Origin: Woeseiaceae bacterium
GTDB taxonomy: Bacteria; Pseudomonadota; Gammaproteobacteria; Steroidobacterales; Woeseiaceae
Direction: 5' to 3'
NCBI GenBank assembly: GCA_021773035.1
Contig: JAJFKU010000056.1
Location: forward strand, 186,001 to 250,000
Length of the DNA stretch: 64,000 bases
This document shows positions 10,102 to 19,094 of the stretch, piece by piece. The position numbers and the translations under genes were made by a program. A model generated the notes under the pieces. The model was not told the origin of the DNA, did not search any database, and saw only the letters and a list, made by a program, of their open reading frames with translations. The first letter of the stretch is position 1; the number at the start of each line of letters is the position of its first letter.

Positions 10102-11423
10102 CGTGAAAGTCCTCCGAGGTTGGCGAGAACGGCAAGACTCTGTGCCAGTTCAACCTGCAGACGCAGGTAGTCGAGGCGCGTGTCGAGATACTCGATCTGG
10201 CCAAGTGCTACGTCGGAAAAGTCGCCGGCGTCGCTCTGGTAGGCGAGCATCGCCGACTCCGCGCGGCTGCGGGACAGTCCGAGAATCTCCGTGTCATACA
10301 GCGCGAGGCGACGAGTCAGCTCCGACCAACGGGCGTATTCGATGTTGAGCTGGCTCTCCAGTCCCGCGGCCAGGCGCTGCCTGCCGGAAACGGCGGCGCG
10401 CCGCTCGCTCAACGCGGCCGCCAGCTCACGATCCTGGCGATTCCGCTTGAAGAAAGGCAGATCAACAACTACGGACACACTGACAAAGTCGGATCGCGGC
10501 TGCCCGTCCGGCAGTAAACCGTCGCGATAACCGTAGGCAACATCCAGCGCCCAGCCCGGCTTTGCTTTTTCCCGCGTCATGCCGATCTGCGCCTGTTTCG
10601 CCTCTATCCCGGCCTGCGCCGCAATCATCGTCGGGTGCTCAGACAGGGTTTCCCGCAACCCCTCCAGGGACAGCGAAAGTGGCCATTCCGGCAGTTTGTC
10701 CGCTGTCGGTCTGAACGCCGCGGCACCCAGCCATTGCGACAGTTCGCCCTGCGAGATAGCACGCGACCGAGCCGCAGCCAGCAAGCGGTCGTCGAGTCGA
10801 CGCAGCTCGAGCTCGGCGCGTATAACATCGCTTTGCGCTTTCTGACCGACGCCGTACAGGGACTGCGTAACTTCCAGCAGATCTTCGAACAACGGACGCG
10901 ACGCCTCAAGAATCTCCTCGGCATGCTGCCAGTAGTAAGATTCCAGCCACGCCACCCGCGTCGTCGTCAGTACGTTTCGGGAACGCAGCCCGGCATTACC
11001 ATCCTGCACGGAGGCCAGCGCGCGATAGCGCGCCGTACGCATCGCTCGCAGGCCGCTGCGAGGAAACGCCTGTCGAAAGCCGAACTGCGCCTGCGTCATA
11101 CCCTCTGTCGTGAAACCGCCGCGGTTGAGCGGGTAATTGGCGAGCCCGATGCGCAGGGTGGGATCGGGCAGCTGGCCAACCGCGACCGACTGCTCGTTGA
11201 GTGCGCTGGCTGTCGCCTGCAGCTCAAGCAGGCCGGGTTCATCGCGCAGTGCGATGTCCTCCGCCTCGGCAATGCTCAGCGGCAGGCGTTGATCGGCGCC
11301 GGCGTCGGGAGCCAGCAAAATGGCGGCGACGATAGTCGATATCGCCACGACAACGACCGTCGCATTGCTGCGGGCCGCGTGAATACGGTTTGCATCGGAC
11401 TGACGTCCGAAATCGGAAAACAT
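10098..11423 (-). CDS. cusC: TolC-family outer-membrane channel of the Cus-type efflux system
   Basis: Outer-membrane efflux channel of 441 residues. After an N-terminal hydrophobic segment (about 23-44) it has two similar long helical repeats: LSIAEAEDIALRDEP early, then a second half beginning near SLEGLRETLSEHP. This is the TolC/OEP arrangement. Ala-rich coiled-coil segments and short strand-like parts follow. It has no lipobox Cys, unlike E. coli CusC. It is the first of the three overlapping pump genes; the small metal-ligand-rich gene lies 57 bases upstream. Confidence 0.88.
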   Translation of the reverse strand: MFSDFGRQSDANRIHAARSNATVVVVAISTIVAAILLAPDAGADQRLPLSIAEAEDIALRDEPGLLELQATASALNEQSVAVGQLPDPTLRIGLANYPLNRGGFTTEGMTQAQFGFRQAFPRSGLRAMRTARYRALASVQDGNAGLRSRNVLTTTRVAWLESYYWQHAEEILEASRPLFEDLLEVTQSLYGVGQKAQSDVIRAELELRRLDDRLLAAARSRAISQGELSQWLGAAAFRPTADKLPEWPLSLSLEGLRETLSEHPTMIAAQAGIEAKQAQIGMTREKAKPGWALDVAYGYRDGLLPDGQPRSDFVSVSVVVDLPFFKRNRQDRELAAALSERRAAVSGRQRLAAGLESQLNIEYARWSELTRRLALYDTEILGLSRSRAESAMLAYQSDAGDFSDVALGQIEYLDTRLDYLRLQVELAQSLAVLANLGGLSR

Positions 11424-11480
11424 GGGTCAAGCTCCTTCACTATCCAATCGGAAAACGAGTGGTTTACAGTGACGGCCTGA

Positions 11481-11903
11481 CTAATCCAGATAGACGCACA
11501 GCAGCTTGCGCAAGGGAGGGAAATGGTTGCCCGGATCGGGCGGCCTGGCATCGTTGCCAACGACAGCTAAGGTATTCAACGCCGGCCAGTTTTCGGCCAG
11601 AACGAGGACCGGCAGGTCCTGATCCAGGTTCTTGTCAACGCCGCCACGGCTGTCCAGCGGCACCTGGCCGGGCTTACAGCAATCCGACTGCATCATTATG
11701 CAGTCAGGCGGCATCGGCGCTTTGTCATCGCCGTGGTGGGCCATTTCCTGGCCTCCCAGCGACGGGCAGTGGGCGTTTGCTTCGCTGGGCTCAAGCGCCA
11801 TGGAGCAAGGCATCGCGGCCAGATTCAGCGACAACAGCACGAGCACGGCCAGCCCCTGGCGGGACAAGCGGCGCAGGTAATTTCGTGTGCCGGTGCGAAT
11901 CAT
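11481..11903 (-). CDS. small exported Cys/His/Met-rich protein in the copper-efflux operon
   Basis: About 140 residues, unrecognised family. The start MIRTGTRN is followed by a signal-peptide-like segment (basic start, LAVLVLLSLNLAAMPCSMA). The mature part carries possible Cu/Ag ligands close together: HCPSLGGQEMAHHGD, then PPDCIMMQSDCCKPG. The position just before cusCBA and this ligand density suggest a periplasmic metal-binding or sensing role, but that is inference. An ATG 36 bases farther upstream is possible. The gap to trhO upstream is 45 bases, so it may share the plsB-trhO transcript. Confidence 0.65.
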   Translation of the reverse strand: MIRTGTRNYLRRLSRQGLAVLVLLSLNLAAMPCSMALEPSEANAHCPSLGGQEMAHHGDDKAPMPPDCIMMQSDCCKPGQVPLDSRGGVDKNLDQDLPVLVLAENWPALNTLAVVGNDARPPDPGNHFPPLRKLLCVYLD

Positions 11904-11948
11904 AAGATTGTTTTTAGTCCTTCCGGCGCACGGACGCAAGGAAACCGG

Positions 11949-12857
11949 TCAGGTTTTGGGCCCTATATGACTTTCGCCGCGCTGCGCGGCCAACGCGACC
12001 TGCCTGCGGCGCTCTTCGAGGCGCGCACGGCGATCATCGTCAGACTCGTCAATGCACAGCGGACAGGACACACCCTCACGATAATCCGACGACGCCAGTT
12101 CCTCGGCACCCAGCGGGCGACGGCATGCGTGGCATTGCACGTAGCCGCCTTCGGCGAGGTCCCGGTCGACGGCAACCCGCGTATCGAAGACGAAGCACTC
12201 ACCCTGCCAGCGATTGTCCTGCTCATCGACTTCGGTCAGATAGTTGAGAATCCCACCCTGCAGGTGATACACCTCGTCGAAACCCAGTTCCAGCATTAGT
12301 GCGGTCGCCTTCTCGCAGCGAATGCCGCCGGTGCAGAACATCGCCAGCGGCCGATCCGTCGACTCGGCGGCGAGTTCCTCCGCATATTTCGGAAACTCAC
12401 GAAAACTGTCGTTGCCTGGGTCGAGCGCTCCGGGAAAAGTGCCGACCTCGATCTCATAGTGATTGCGCGTATCGATCACCAGAACGTCGGGGTTTGCAAT
12501 CAGCTCGTTCCAGCGCACGGCATCGACGTGAACGCCGGTTTTTTCATGCGGCAGAATGTCAGGGCGACCCAGCGTCACAATTTCCTTCTTCACCTTCACA
12601 CGCATTTTTCGAAACGGCGCCTCGTCTGCCTCCGTCCAGCGAGCATCGAGTTCATCGGCAATAACAAAGTGCTCGCGAATCCAGTTAATGACGCTTCGAA
12701 CGGACTTTTCGCTTCCGGCCAGGCTGCCGTTGAAACCTTCGCTGGCAACCAACATCGTGCCCAGCAGTTCATGCGCATCGCAGAGCGCTTTCAATTCGTC
12801 CGCAAACAGCCCGGGTTTTTCGATATCCAGGAAACGGTACAGCGAGACTACCTTCAT
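11949..12857 (-). CDS. trhO: tRNA uridine(34) hydroxylase TrhO (rhodanese-like, YceA family)
   Basis: Introduces the 5-hydroxyl group on wobble uridine of certain tRNAs. It has 302 residues with an N-terminal alpha/beta domain (VSLYRFLDIE), a rhodanese domain whose active-site loop is CTGGIRCEKA, and a Cys-rich C-terminal part (CHACRRPL, CPLC) that looks like a metal site, as in this family. The start ATG overlaps the plsB stop by four bases, so it is translationally coupled to phospholipid synthesis. Confidence 0.92.
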   Translation of the reverse strand: MKVVSLYRFLDIEKPGLFADELKALCDAHELLGTMLVASEGFNGSLAGSEKSVRSVINWIREHFVIADELDARWTEADEAPFRKMRVKVKKEIVTLGRPDILPHEKTGVHVDAVRWNELIANPDVLVIDTRNHYEIEVGTFPGALDPGNDSFREFPKYAEELAAESTDRPLAMFCTGGIRCEKATALMLELGFDEVYHLQGGILNYLTEVDEQDNRWQGECFVFDTRVAVDRDLAEGGYVQCHACRRPLGAEELASSDYREGVSCPLCIDESDDDRRARLEERRRQVALAAQRGESHIGPKT

Positions 12858-15319
12858 GCGTCACTAACCGTGAGCGACAGAATGCTGTGGCGAATTTCCT
12901 CGCCCAGAACGAGACGTGCATCGATGCCGATATTGGTCAGATCGTCATCGAACTCAATGTTGCCATCGGCATTGCGTCTAAGCACTTCGAAATCCTGCAG
13001 GCTACGAATGAAATCGTGGAATAGCGTCTTGCTGAAAAAATCCGGAGAATGGAGTCCATAGATCATCGACAGTCGTTGCGCACTTTGCTGGCACATGCTT
13101 TCCAGGCGTTGCCGGGACAAGACCCCGGAACCGTTACGAACCAGTATCGCGATAACCAGATAAAAGCGCTGCAACATGGGCACCATGGATTGCCCGAGCA
13201 TCAGCAGCTGAAACGCTTTCTCGGAGCCGGCGGGCGGGCGAACCAGCGTCTTCTTTCTTGGACCATAAGTCAGTATCTCCATATCTATCAGCGACTTAAT
13301 AGCCTCCGAAGTCACGTCATCAATATCGTCGACATCCCACTTCAGGCACAGCTCCTTCTTCATAAACGGATAGATCAGGCGGATCAGGCGCTGCAGTTCC
13401 GAGTGCTTGAGCTGGCGCCCCTGAATGAAGCAACAGGCGACCGATGCCGGGACCGCCAGCAGATGAGTAATGTTATTTCGAAAATAGGTCATCAGCACAG
13501 CAGTCTGCTCCGTCATATGAATGACTTCGCCCATCGGATGCGGCGAGCGACTGATGACCTGTAACTTTTCGCCGTGTTCTATGATCTGATCGGCACTCCA
13601 GTCCGGCATTGTTACCGAATCCGAATACCTGAAGCGCTGCAGAAGATTCAGGCTCAAAGTCAGTTGACGGCGCAGCTCGTCCAGGCCGATTGTCTGCTTC
13701 GGGGTCGCCAGCAGAACGTAGGCGAGTAAACTGATCGGGGTCACGGCGGCCGCTGAATTGATACCCTGCATGATCTGAGTACCGAGTTCTTCAACGATAC
13801 CGGCAAGCCACGGCGGCCGCTCCCCGTTCTCAGACTCGTACTCCCGCCACTGCGGGTGCAGTCGATCCAGTATCGGCTCAAGCTCTATCGGCTCCGCAAT
13901 GTTCACATAGACCTTGCCAAAATGATCGCGCAGCGATTTGACCGAGCTCACCAATCCGCCCAGCGATTCCTTCTTTTTCTTCGCTCCACCAAGCTCGCCG
14001 ATAAAAGCATCGCCCTCGATAAGTTTCTCGTAGCCGAAGTAAACCGGAACGAACACGATGGGCCGCTGTGGACTTTTGACGTAGGAGTTGACGGTCATGA
14101 CCAGCATACCGCCCTTGGGCGCCAGCAGGCGGCCGGTGCGGCTGCGCCCGCCTTCGATGAAGTACTCCATCGAGTTACCCTTCATCAGAACCTCATGAAT
14201 GTAGGCGTCGAACACCGCGGCATACAGCCGGTTGCCCTTAAACGTTCGGCGCAGGAAGAATGCGCCCCCGCGACGCAGAATCCCGCCGACCAGCGGCATG
14301 TTCAGATTGATGCCGGCTGCGACGTGCGGAAGCTGCAATCCTGCTTCGTAGGTTACGTAGCCCAGCAACAGGTAATCGATATGGCTGCGATGACAGGGAA
14401 CATAGATCAGCTCCTTGTCCTTCGCAACGTCGTGCAGGCGCTCCATATGGTTGAGTTCGACACCGTCGTAAATACGGTTCCAGAGCCAGCGCAGCAGGCG
14501 AACCAGAATACGAATCGTCGGATAGGAAATGTCAGCGGCGACTTCAAGCGCATACTTTTCGGCTTTACGCCGGGCGACTTCCTGCTTCCTGTAGTCGTCA
14601 CCGGCGTCGGCATCAATCGCCCGGCGGACAGCCGGTGCACGCAACACCTGCTTGACGAGCGTTCGGCGGTGCGACAGATCCGGCCCCACGGTTGCCGCCC
14701 GACGTTGTCGGAAGTGGACGCGCAGAATACGGGATACTTTGCGGATCGCCACCGGCGGCTCGATATCAGCGGTGAAAATCGAGCGTATCGGCAGCGGCTT
14801 GCTGTAGCGCAGCAGCGTGTTGCGGCCGTGCAGCAGCGTGACGAAGAACTTCCTGGTACGACCGATAATGTCCCAGTTTTCCGACAACATCAGTTTGAAA
14901 AAAGAGCGCTCTTTTTCCGGCGATCGGCCCCAGTAGATTGCGACCGGAATCAGCAACAGTTCCTGCTCGCAGCGGGCGGCACCTTCGACCAGGCGTTTCA
15001 GACGGCGCGACCCCATTGTACTCGGACGGCGCGACCAGAAACCGCTGAGACGGCGCATGACGATGAAGCGCTTCGACTCCCGCACACCGCAGAATTCGAA
15101 GGATCCGGTGGGCGACGGCATGCCGTGCAGTGCACAGGCCCTCTCGAGCGCCAGCATATCGGCAAGCCCTCCGGTCTCAAGAACGTAGCAAACGGCGGCA
15201 TCACTGTCGGCAATGTAAGCGGCGGGAACTTCGGGCTGAACGGCCGGGCGCGCCCAGCTGGAGAACACCTTGCCTGCCGACCAGTAAAACGGGCGAAATA
15301 TGAGACCTGCGATGTTCAT
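12854..15319 (-). CDS. plsB: glycerol-3-phosphate 1-O-acyltransferase PlsB
   Basis: First acylation step of phospholipid synthesis, at the inner membrane. Of about 821 residues, it carries the acyltransferase block I HRSHID (HX4D) near residue 310, block III around FIEGGRSRTGR, and block IV IVFVPVYFGYEK. The length is that of the long gammaproteobacterial PlsB. I chose the ATG of MNIAGLIF; an ATG 33 bases upstream (MSAFFW) is also open. It heads the run plsB-trhO-(small protein)-cusCBA on the minus strand. Confidence 0.95.
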   Translation of the reverse strand: MNIAGLIFRPFYWSAGKVFSSWARPAVQPEVPAAYIADSDAAVCYVLETGGLADMLALERACALHGMPSPTGSFEFCGVRESKRFIVMRRLSGFWSRRPSTMGSRRLKRLVEGAARCEQELLLIPVAIYWGRSPEKERSFFKLMLSENWDIIGRTRKFFVTLLHGRNTLLRYSKPLPIRSIFTADIEPPVAIRKVSRILRVHFRQRRAATVGPDLSHRRTLVKQVLRAPAVRRAIDADAGDDYRKQEVARRKAEKYALEVAADISYPTIRILVRLLRWLWNRIYDGVELNHMERLHDVAKDKELIYVPCHRSHIDYLLLGYVTYEAGLQLPHVAAGINLNMPLVGGILRRGGAFFLRRTFKGNRLYAAVFDAYIHEVLMKGNSMEYFIEGGRSRTGRLLAPKGGMLVMTVNSYVKSPQRPIVFVPVYFGYEKLIEGDAFIGELGGAKKKKESLGGLVSSVKSLRDHFGKVYVNIAEPIELEPILDRLHPQWREYESENGERPPWLAGIVEELGTQIMQGINSAAAVTPISLLAYVLLATPKQTIGLDELRRQLTLSLNLLQRFRYSDSVTMPDWSADQIIEHGEKLQVISRSPHPMGEVIHMTEQTAVLMTYFRNNITHLLAVPASVACCFIQGRQLKHSELQRLIRLIYPFMKKELCLKWDVDDIDDVTSEAIKSLIDMEILTYGPRKKTLVRPPAGSEKAFQLLMLGQSMVPMLQRFYLVIAILVRNGSGVLSRQRLESMCQQSAQRLSMIYGLHSPDFFSKTLFHDFIRSLQDFEVLRRNADGNIEFDDDLTNIGIDARLVLGEEIRHSILSLTVSDA

Positions 15320-15478
15320 GGCGGACAAGTCTACCCAAAAGAAAGCACTCACAGGCCGTTGACTTTTGAGAAAAATCGGCGGTCGGTATTGTAAATCTGT
15401 GACCGCTATCGTGTTGTAACGCGCTGATTTCAGTAATTATTGCACTGTTGTGCGGCGAGCTTCTCAAGCGGAAATACC

Positions 15479-16444
15479 ATGAAGAAACTGATTATCTGGG
15501 CACTCATCATCGGAACACTGGCGTACTTTGGTTCCAAGATGTTGCTACATCACAAGATCGAATCCAGCGTCGACAGTGCGATTATTGCCCTGTCGCCATT
15601 TGCCAGCGTCAGCTATGACGGCGTCAGTTCATCGTTGTCGGGCGAACTAACCGTCGACGGTATACGCGTTACGATCGTTGGCTTCAACGACGAAATCACT
15701 ATTGACCGCCTGGGTATCGATACGCCGAGTTTCCTGTCGCTGCTGAGCATCGCCGACATCGCCGAGAATATTCAGTCGCCCGATGACGTCATTCCCGAGT
15801 ACTTTGGCTTTATTGCCGAAGGTATCCACTCCAAGGTCGATGCGGACTACATCGAGAAACTCTACGGTATGCGGCTGCAATCATTGAATGTGTCCGACAG
15901 CGAGGAAGCGGCCAACAAATGTTCCGGCAAGTACGGTTACTCCCCAACCACTCTTCTGGGTCTGGGCTACACCGAACAGGTCGTCTCATTGTCCACGCAT
16001 TTTCGCCGCGGTAACGGCCAGTACGTGATCGACATCACCACGAGTACCGAGGATATGTGGGATTTCGACGCCGAGCTCATTCTGGCCGGAGATATGGTCA
16101 GCGAACTCAGCAGGGGTGTACGCTATCGGCCGCGGATGAAGTCGATGCGGCTCGAATATACCGACAGATCGCTGAACGAGCGCGTCAGTAAGTACTGCGG
16201 ACAGCTTGGCCTGTCCGCCGCCGAGACCGTGCAGGCACAGCTGGATTCACTGCATTTCTTCGGCGAGGAAAATGGTATCGAATTCGACGAGTACGTCGTC
16301 GATCCGTACACGGAGTTTCTGAACGGGAAGTCGGCTATCGTGATTACGGCGCAGCCATCGGAGCCGATTTCGCTGAATCAGATAGACCTCTACAAGCCCA
16401 GCGACGTTCCGGCACTGCTGGACCTCAAGGCCGAGGTCTATTGA
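15479..16444 (+). CDS. membrane-anchored or exported protein of unknown function
   Basis: A 321-residue protein beginning MKKLIIWALIIGTLAYFG, a basic start plus hydrophobic helix (about 3-20) with no clear cleavage site, so probably an inner-membrane anchor with a periplasmic body. The body contains repeated beta-strand-like segments (SVSYDGVSSSLSGELTVDGIRV, in pieces) that recall AsmA/DUF945-type periplasmic proteins, but no motif allows naming. Only two Cys are seen (NKCSG, KYCGQ). It stands alone on the plus strand and ends at a strong hairpin. Confidence 0.75.
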   Translation: MKKLIIWALIIGTLAYFGSKMLLHHKIESSVDSAIIALSPFASVSYDGVSSSLSGELTVDGIRVTIVGFNDEITIDRLGIDTPSFLSLLSIADIAENIQSPDDVIPEYFGFIAEGIHSKVDADYIEKLYGMRLQSLNVSDSEEAANKCSGKYGYSPTTLLGLGYTEQVVSLSTHFRRGNGQYVIDITTSTEDMWDFDAELILAGDMVSELSRGVRYRPRMKSMRLEYTDRSLNERVSKYCGQLGLSAAETVQAQLDSLHFFGEENGIEFDEYVVDPYTEFLNGKSAIVITAQPSEPISLNQIDLYKPSDVPALLDLKAEVY

Positions 16445-16462
16445 TCGATTGTCGCTAAAATC

Positions 16463-16496
16463 CTGTGCCTGGAGGTGCAATCACCTCCAGGCACAG
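16463..16496. terminator. perfect 15-bp hairpin between convergent genes
   Basis: CTGTGCCTGGAGGTG and its exact reverse complement flank a four-base CAAT loop, 18 bases after one stop codon and 4 bases from the convergent one. On the minus strand it is followed by GGATTTTAG, so it can serve as an intrinsic terminator there. On the plus strand there is no T-run. It is likely a shared bidirectional terminator. Confidence 0.75.
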
Positions 16497-16500
16497 AGGA

Positions 16501-16824
16501 TCAGTCAGTCGCGTCGTCGATAGCTTTATCGATTTCTTCTGCTTTCTCTTTCAGTTTATCCTCAACATCGGCCGCCTTGTCCATGGCACCGCCCATCGCT
16601 TCGCCCGCTTCGCCCATTGCGCTGTCGACCGCTTCGCCGGCCTCGTCCATGCTCTCTTCAGCCGCATCCATTGCCGTATCTGCGGCCTCACCGGCAGCTT
16701 CCATCGCCGTGTCTGCAGCCTCACCGGCAGCCTCCATTGCGGAATCGGCCGCATCACTGGCTGATTCGTCGCCACCACAGGCGAATAACGCCAGGCTCGC
16801 GAGCAGGATTAGTAAGTTCTTCAT
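16501..16824 (-). CDS. small Ala/Glu-rich lipoprotein with 11-residue repeats
   Basis: 107 residues. A lipoprotein signal (MKNLLILLASLALFAC, lipobox LFAC at 13-16) is followed by GGDES and then near-exact 11-residue units, AADSAMEAAGE, AADTAMEAAGE and AADTAMDAAEE, at 25-57, decaying into AVDSAMGEAGE and AMGGAMDKAAD. The C-terminal 25 residues are a charged helix. Eleven-residue periodic amphipathic helices occur in envelope-spacing and LEA-like proteins; no function is assigned here. It ends at the strong hairpin. Confidence 0.75.
   Translation of the reverse strand: MKNLLILLASLALFACGGDESASDAADSAMEAAGEAADTAMEAAGEAADTAMDAAEESMDEAGEAVDSAMGEAGEAMGGAMDKAADVEDKLKEKAEEIDKAIDDATD
16654..16752 (-). 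repeat. three tandem 33-bp units inside the lipoprotein gene
   Basis: Codons 25-57 of the lipoprotein form three 33-base tandem units encoding the AADxAMxAAxE motif. The units are similar at DNA level too (GCCTCACCGGCAGC recurs), pointing to expansion by slippage or unequal exchange. Confidence 0.7.
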
Positions 16825-16842
16825 TGCTGTTCTCCCTTTGTG

Positions 16843-17346
16843 CTAACTGTTGGTTGTACTTGTTATGAAATACTCCAGATATTCTTTGATTTCGTCGATA
16901 TTTTCAGTCAGGCGGTGACCCCCGTTCACCAGGTGCAGCGTCGCCGCACACTGGCGAGCGAAGCGGATACTGTTGTCAACGGGCACAATATCATCATGCC
17001 AGCCATGTACGATGCAAATCGGCATCGATGGCGCCGCCGGTGTCAGGTGCTCGTACCCCTCCATGTGGTAGGCGGGAGCCAGCACAAACAGTCCCACGGC
17101 GCCCAGGCTCTCCGCAGCCGCGGTCGCAACATGCCCGCCCATACTCGATCCTACAAGCAGTAAAGCGTCGCTTATGTCAGAACATTCGCGCAACAGCTTA
17201 TCGACCCTCGCCGCGGGATTCTCTATCCCTCGATAGTCAATACTGTCTGTCGTGCAACCCAATCCCTTCACCAGATCGGCCATCGCACGAATCTTTGTGC
17301 CCCAGGGGCCGCTCTCCTGCCCATGCGAGAAAATTACTGTCGTCAT
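16843..17346 (-). CDS. small alpha/beta hydrolase (YqiA/RBBP9-like)
   Basis: About 167 residues from MTTVIFSHG. The oxyanion region SHGQESGPWG, the nucleophile elbow GSSMGG, an acid in HGWHDDIVP, and a terminal His in NGGHRL form a complete Ser-His-Asp triad in the order of short single-domain alpha/beta hydrolases. It is probably a cytosolic esterase; the substrate is unknown. It ends 18 bases before the lipoprotein gene, and the alkyltransferase-like gene ends 23 bases upstream of its start. Confidence 0.8.
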   Translation of the reverse strand: MTTVIFSHGQESGPWGTKIRAMADLVKGLGCTTDSIDYRGIENPAARVDKLLRECSDISDALLLVGSSMGGHVATAAAESLGAVGLFVLAPAYHMEGYEHLTPAAPSMPICIVHGWHDDIVPVDNSIRFARQCAATLHLVNGGHRLTENIDEIKEYLEYFITSTTNS

Positions 17347-17368
17347 ACTCGTAGTCCATCTCCGCAGT

Positions 17369-17737
17369 TCATTCTTCATCCCAGGTAGCGCTGGGCTTCC
17401 ACAGCAACTCGTCCAGGTCCGGTTCCCAGCGGTATTTACTCATGTCTATCTTGCCATTGATGATTGGAACGCCTTCTTCGGCGAGTCGATCGCGCTGGGT
17501 CCTGAAATGCCGGCTGTTCGGGTCGAACGCCGGCTTTCCCGATGACGTAATCACCCGATGCCACGGCAGCTCGAGGTCTTTGGGCGCGTGACGCAACGCG
17601 TAACCTACCTGCCGCGCGCCGCGCGGTATACCGGCAATCTCCGCGATCTGCCCGTAATTGGCCACCGAACCTTTCGGTATATCCTGGATAGTCTCCCAAA
17701 TACGGCACATGCGGGTTTCACGATCCATCGCCGCCAT
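17369..17737 (-). CDS. alkyltransferase-like protein (Atl), MGMT family
   Basis: About 122 residues resembling the DNA-binding domain of O6-alkylguanine-DNA alkyltransferase: IPKGSVANYGQIAEIAG, then VGYALRHAP. The active-site PCHRV of true alkyltransferases is PWHRVI here, so Trp replaces the acceptor Cys. That is the signature of Atl proteins, which bind alkylated guanine and route it to nucleotide excision repair. The start was placed at the ATG two bases after the GTPase stop; the next ATG, three codons on, is equally possible. Confidence 0.85.
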   Translation of the reverse strand: MAAMDRETRMCRIWETIQDIPKGSVANYGQIAEIAGIPRGARQVGYALRHAPKDLELPWHRVITSSGKPAFDPNSRHFRTQRDRLAEEGVPIINGKIDMSKYRWEPDLDELLWKPSATWDEE

Positions 17738-17738
17738 A

Positions 17739-19094
17739 TCAGCCCAGCCCCAGACGCGCCTGAATCTCTCGTTTGGCATCGCGCAGCACGGTGTCACGAT
17801 CGAGTGAATCCAGAATCTGCTGTACGACCTGCTTCGGCCCGCCGTCACCCCAGGACTTTCCGGCAGACAGGTACTCAGCGGCCGCCTGACCGACGAGGTA
17901 GGTGCTGTAGTAAGCGATGGCACCCTGCGCACCTGCGGTGAGGATCGTCGACAAACCGATCGTACCTACCTTCAGGGCGCTCGACACGAAGTGCAGCGCC
18001 CAGACGGTGCCCATCAGCGCCGCCGACTCCGCCATGATGACTTTCACGATCGACCCGGCCTCCTTCTTGTTGAGCGGCAAATCGTAAACTTTTGACAGGT
18101 GCACGACCATGCCGACGTCGATGAATGCGGCTGCGAACAAGTCGGCGACGGGTACCGGGTTGAACGCGACGGCGATGCCCTTCGCCACGCAGTAAGTGCG
18201 CACCAGCTTTTCACCGATCTCGCGCCGTGCCGCCAGTATCCGCAGGCCAACCTGATCGGACAGGTCTGCGGCAAACAGACTCGCATTCAATGCGGCCAGC
18301 GTTTTTCCTTCTGCCTCCAGAATATCCCAGAGCTTTAACCGCAGCGCAGCGATGTCCGGCGCGCGCTGTCGCGTCGTTTCGCGCTCGTTACCGTCGGCAT
18401 CGCGCCGCAGAATGATCTGCGGCCGCGGCTGCGCGGCCACCGCGACAATGTGCGCCGGTTCTATGATCCCCTCCGTCTTTGCCCCGATGGACTGCAGCAA
18501 CGATTCGCACTCGGCGGCCGTGTAGAGATCGGATTTGTTCAGCACCAGCAGAATTGGCCGCCCCTGTGAGATCGCCGCCTTTAAGGCGTCGAGTTCCGTG
18601 TCGGTGATATCGCCATCCAGGACGAAGATCACCAGATCGGAGCGGCCTGCGACCTCTTTCGCCAGCGCTTCGCGATCTTCGCCGCCGGCCTCATCGAGGC
18701 CGGGCGTGTCTATAAGGAATATGCCGCCCGCCTCCAACTCCTTCCACGACTGCATCGACGAACGCGTGGTTTCGCCATGCAAAGGACTGACGGAGAATTT
18801 CTCTTCGCCGATAAGCGCATTCAGCAGCGACGACTTCCCGGTGCTAACACGGCCGAACGCAGAGATGTGCAGATGACCGTGCTCGAGTTTATCAAGCATG
18901 GCCTGAACCGCTTCGTAGTCGTGGACGAGCGACTCGCGAACGCCGTCGGGAAGACGACTGTCATCGATGAGATCACGTAGACTCTCGCGTGCAAGACTCA
19001 GGTGCCCCGCACCGTCGTCGCTGGCTTCCTCAGCCTTGTTTTTCGTCCAGCGCCATTTTGGCAATGCGGCGAACGCCCGCTTCCAGATGCTCAC
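17739..19094 (-). CDS. Era/dynamin-like GTPase with C-terminal hydrophobic domain (second of a pair)
   Basis: P-loop GTPase of about 450 residues. G1 is GRVSTGKSSLLNAL, G3 DTPGLDE, G4 NKSD. The C-terminal half has hydrophobic stretches (around VADLFAAAFIDVGMVVHLSKVY and STILTAGAQGAIAYYSTYLVG) like DUF697-type membrane GTPases. The start is uncertain. An ATG at 19145 would overlap the preceding GTPase gene by 116 bases. The GTG at 19094, with AGGCAGG before it, overlaps by 65, and a TTG at 19064 by 35; I chose the GTG. It is coupled to the upstream GTPase, suggesting they act together at the membrane. Confidence 0.82.
   Translation of the reverse strand: MSIWKRAFAALPKWRWTKNKAEEASDDGAGHLSLARESLRDLIDDSRLPDGVRESLVHDYEAVQAMLDKLEHGHLHISAFGRVSTGKSSLLNALIGEEKFSVSPLHGETTRSSMQSWKELEAGGIFLIDTPGLDEAGGEDREALAKEVAGRSDLVIFVLDGDITDTELDALKAAISQGRPILLVLNKSDLYTAAECESLLQSIGAKTEGIIEPAHIVAVAAQPRPQIILRRDADGNERETTRQRAPDIAALRLKLWDILEAEGKTLAALNASLFAADLSDQVGLRILAARREIGEKLVRTYCVAKGIAVAFNPVPVADLFAAAFIDVGMVVHLSKVYDLPLNKKEAGSIVKVIMAESAALMGTVWALHFVSSALKVGTIGLSTILTAGAQGAIAYYSTYLVGQAAAEYLSAGKSWGDGGPKQVVQQILDSLDRDTVLRDAKREIQARLGLG

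Noticed and set aside
13856..15394. 512-codon plus-strand frame opposite plsB
   Set aside because: Gln/Arg/His-rich shadow of a conserved gene in a GC-rich genome; no start signal or domain.
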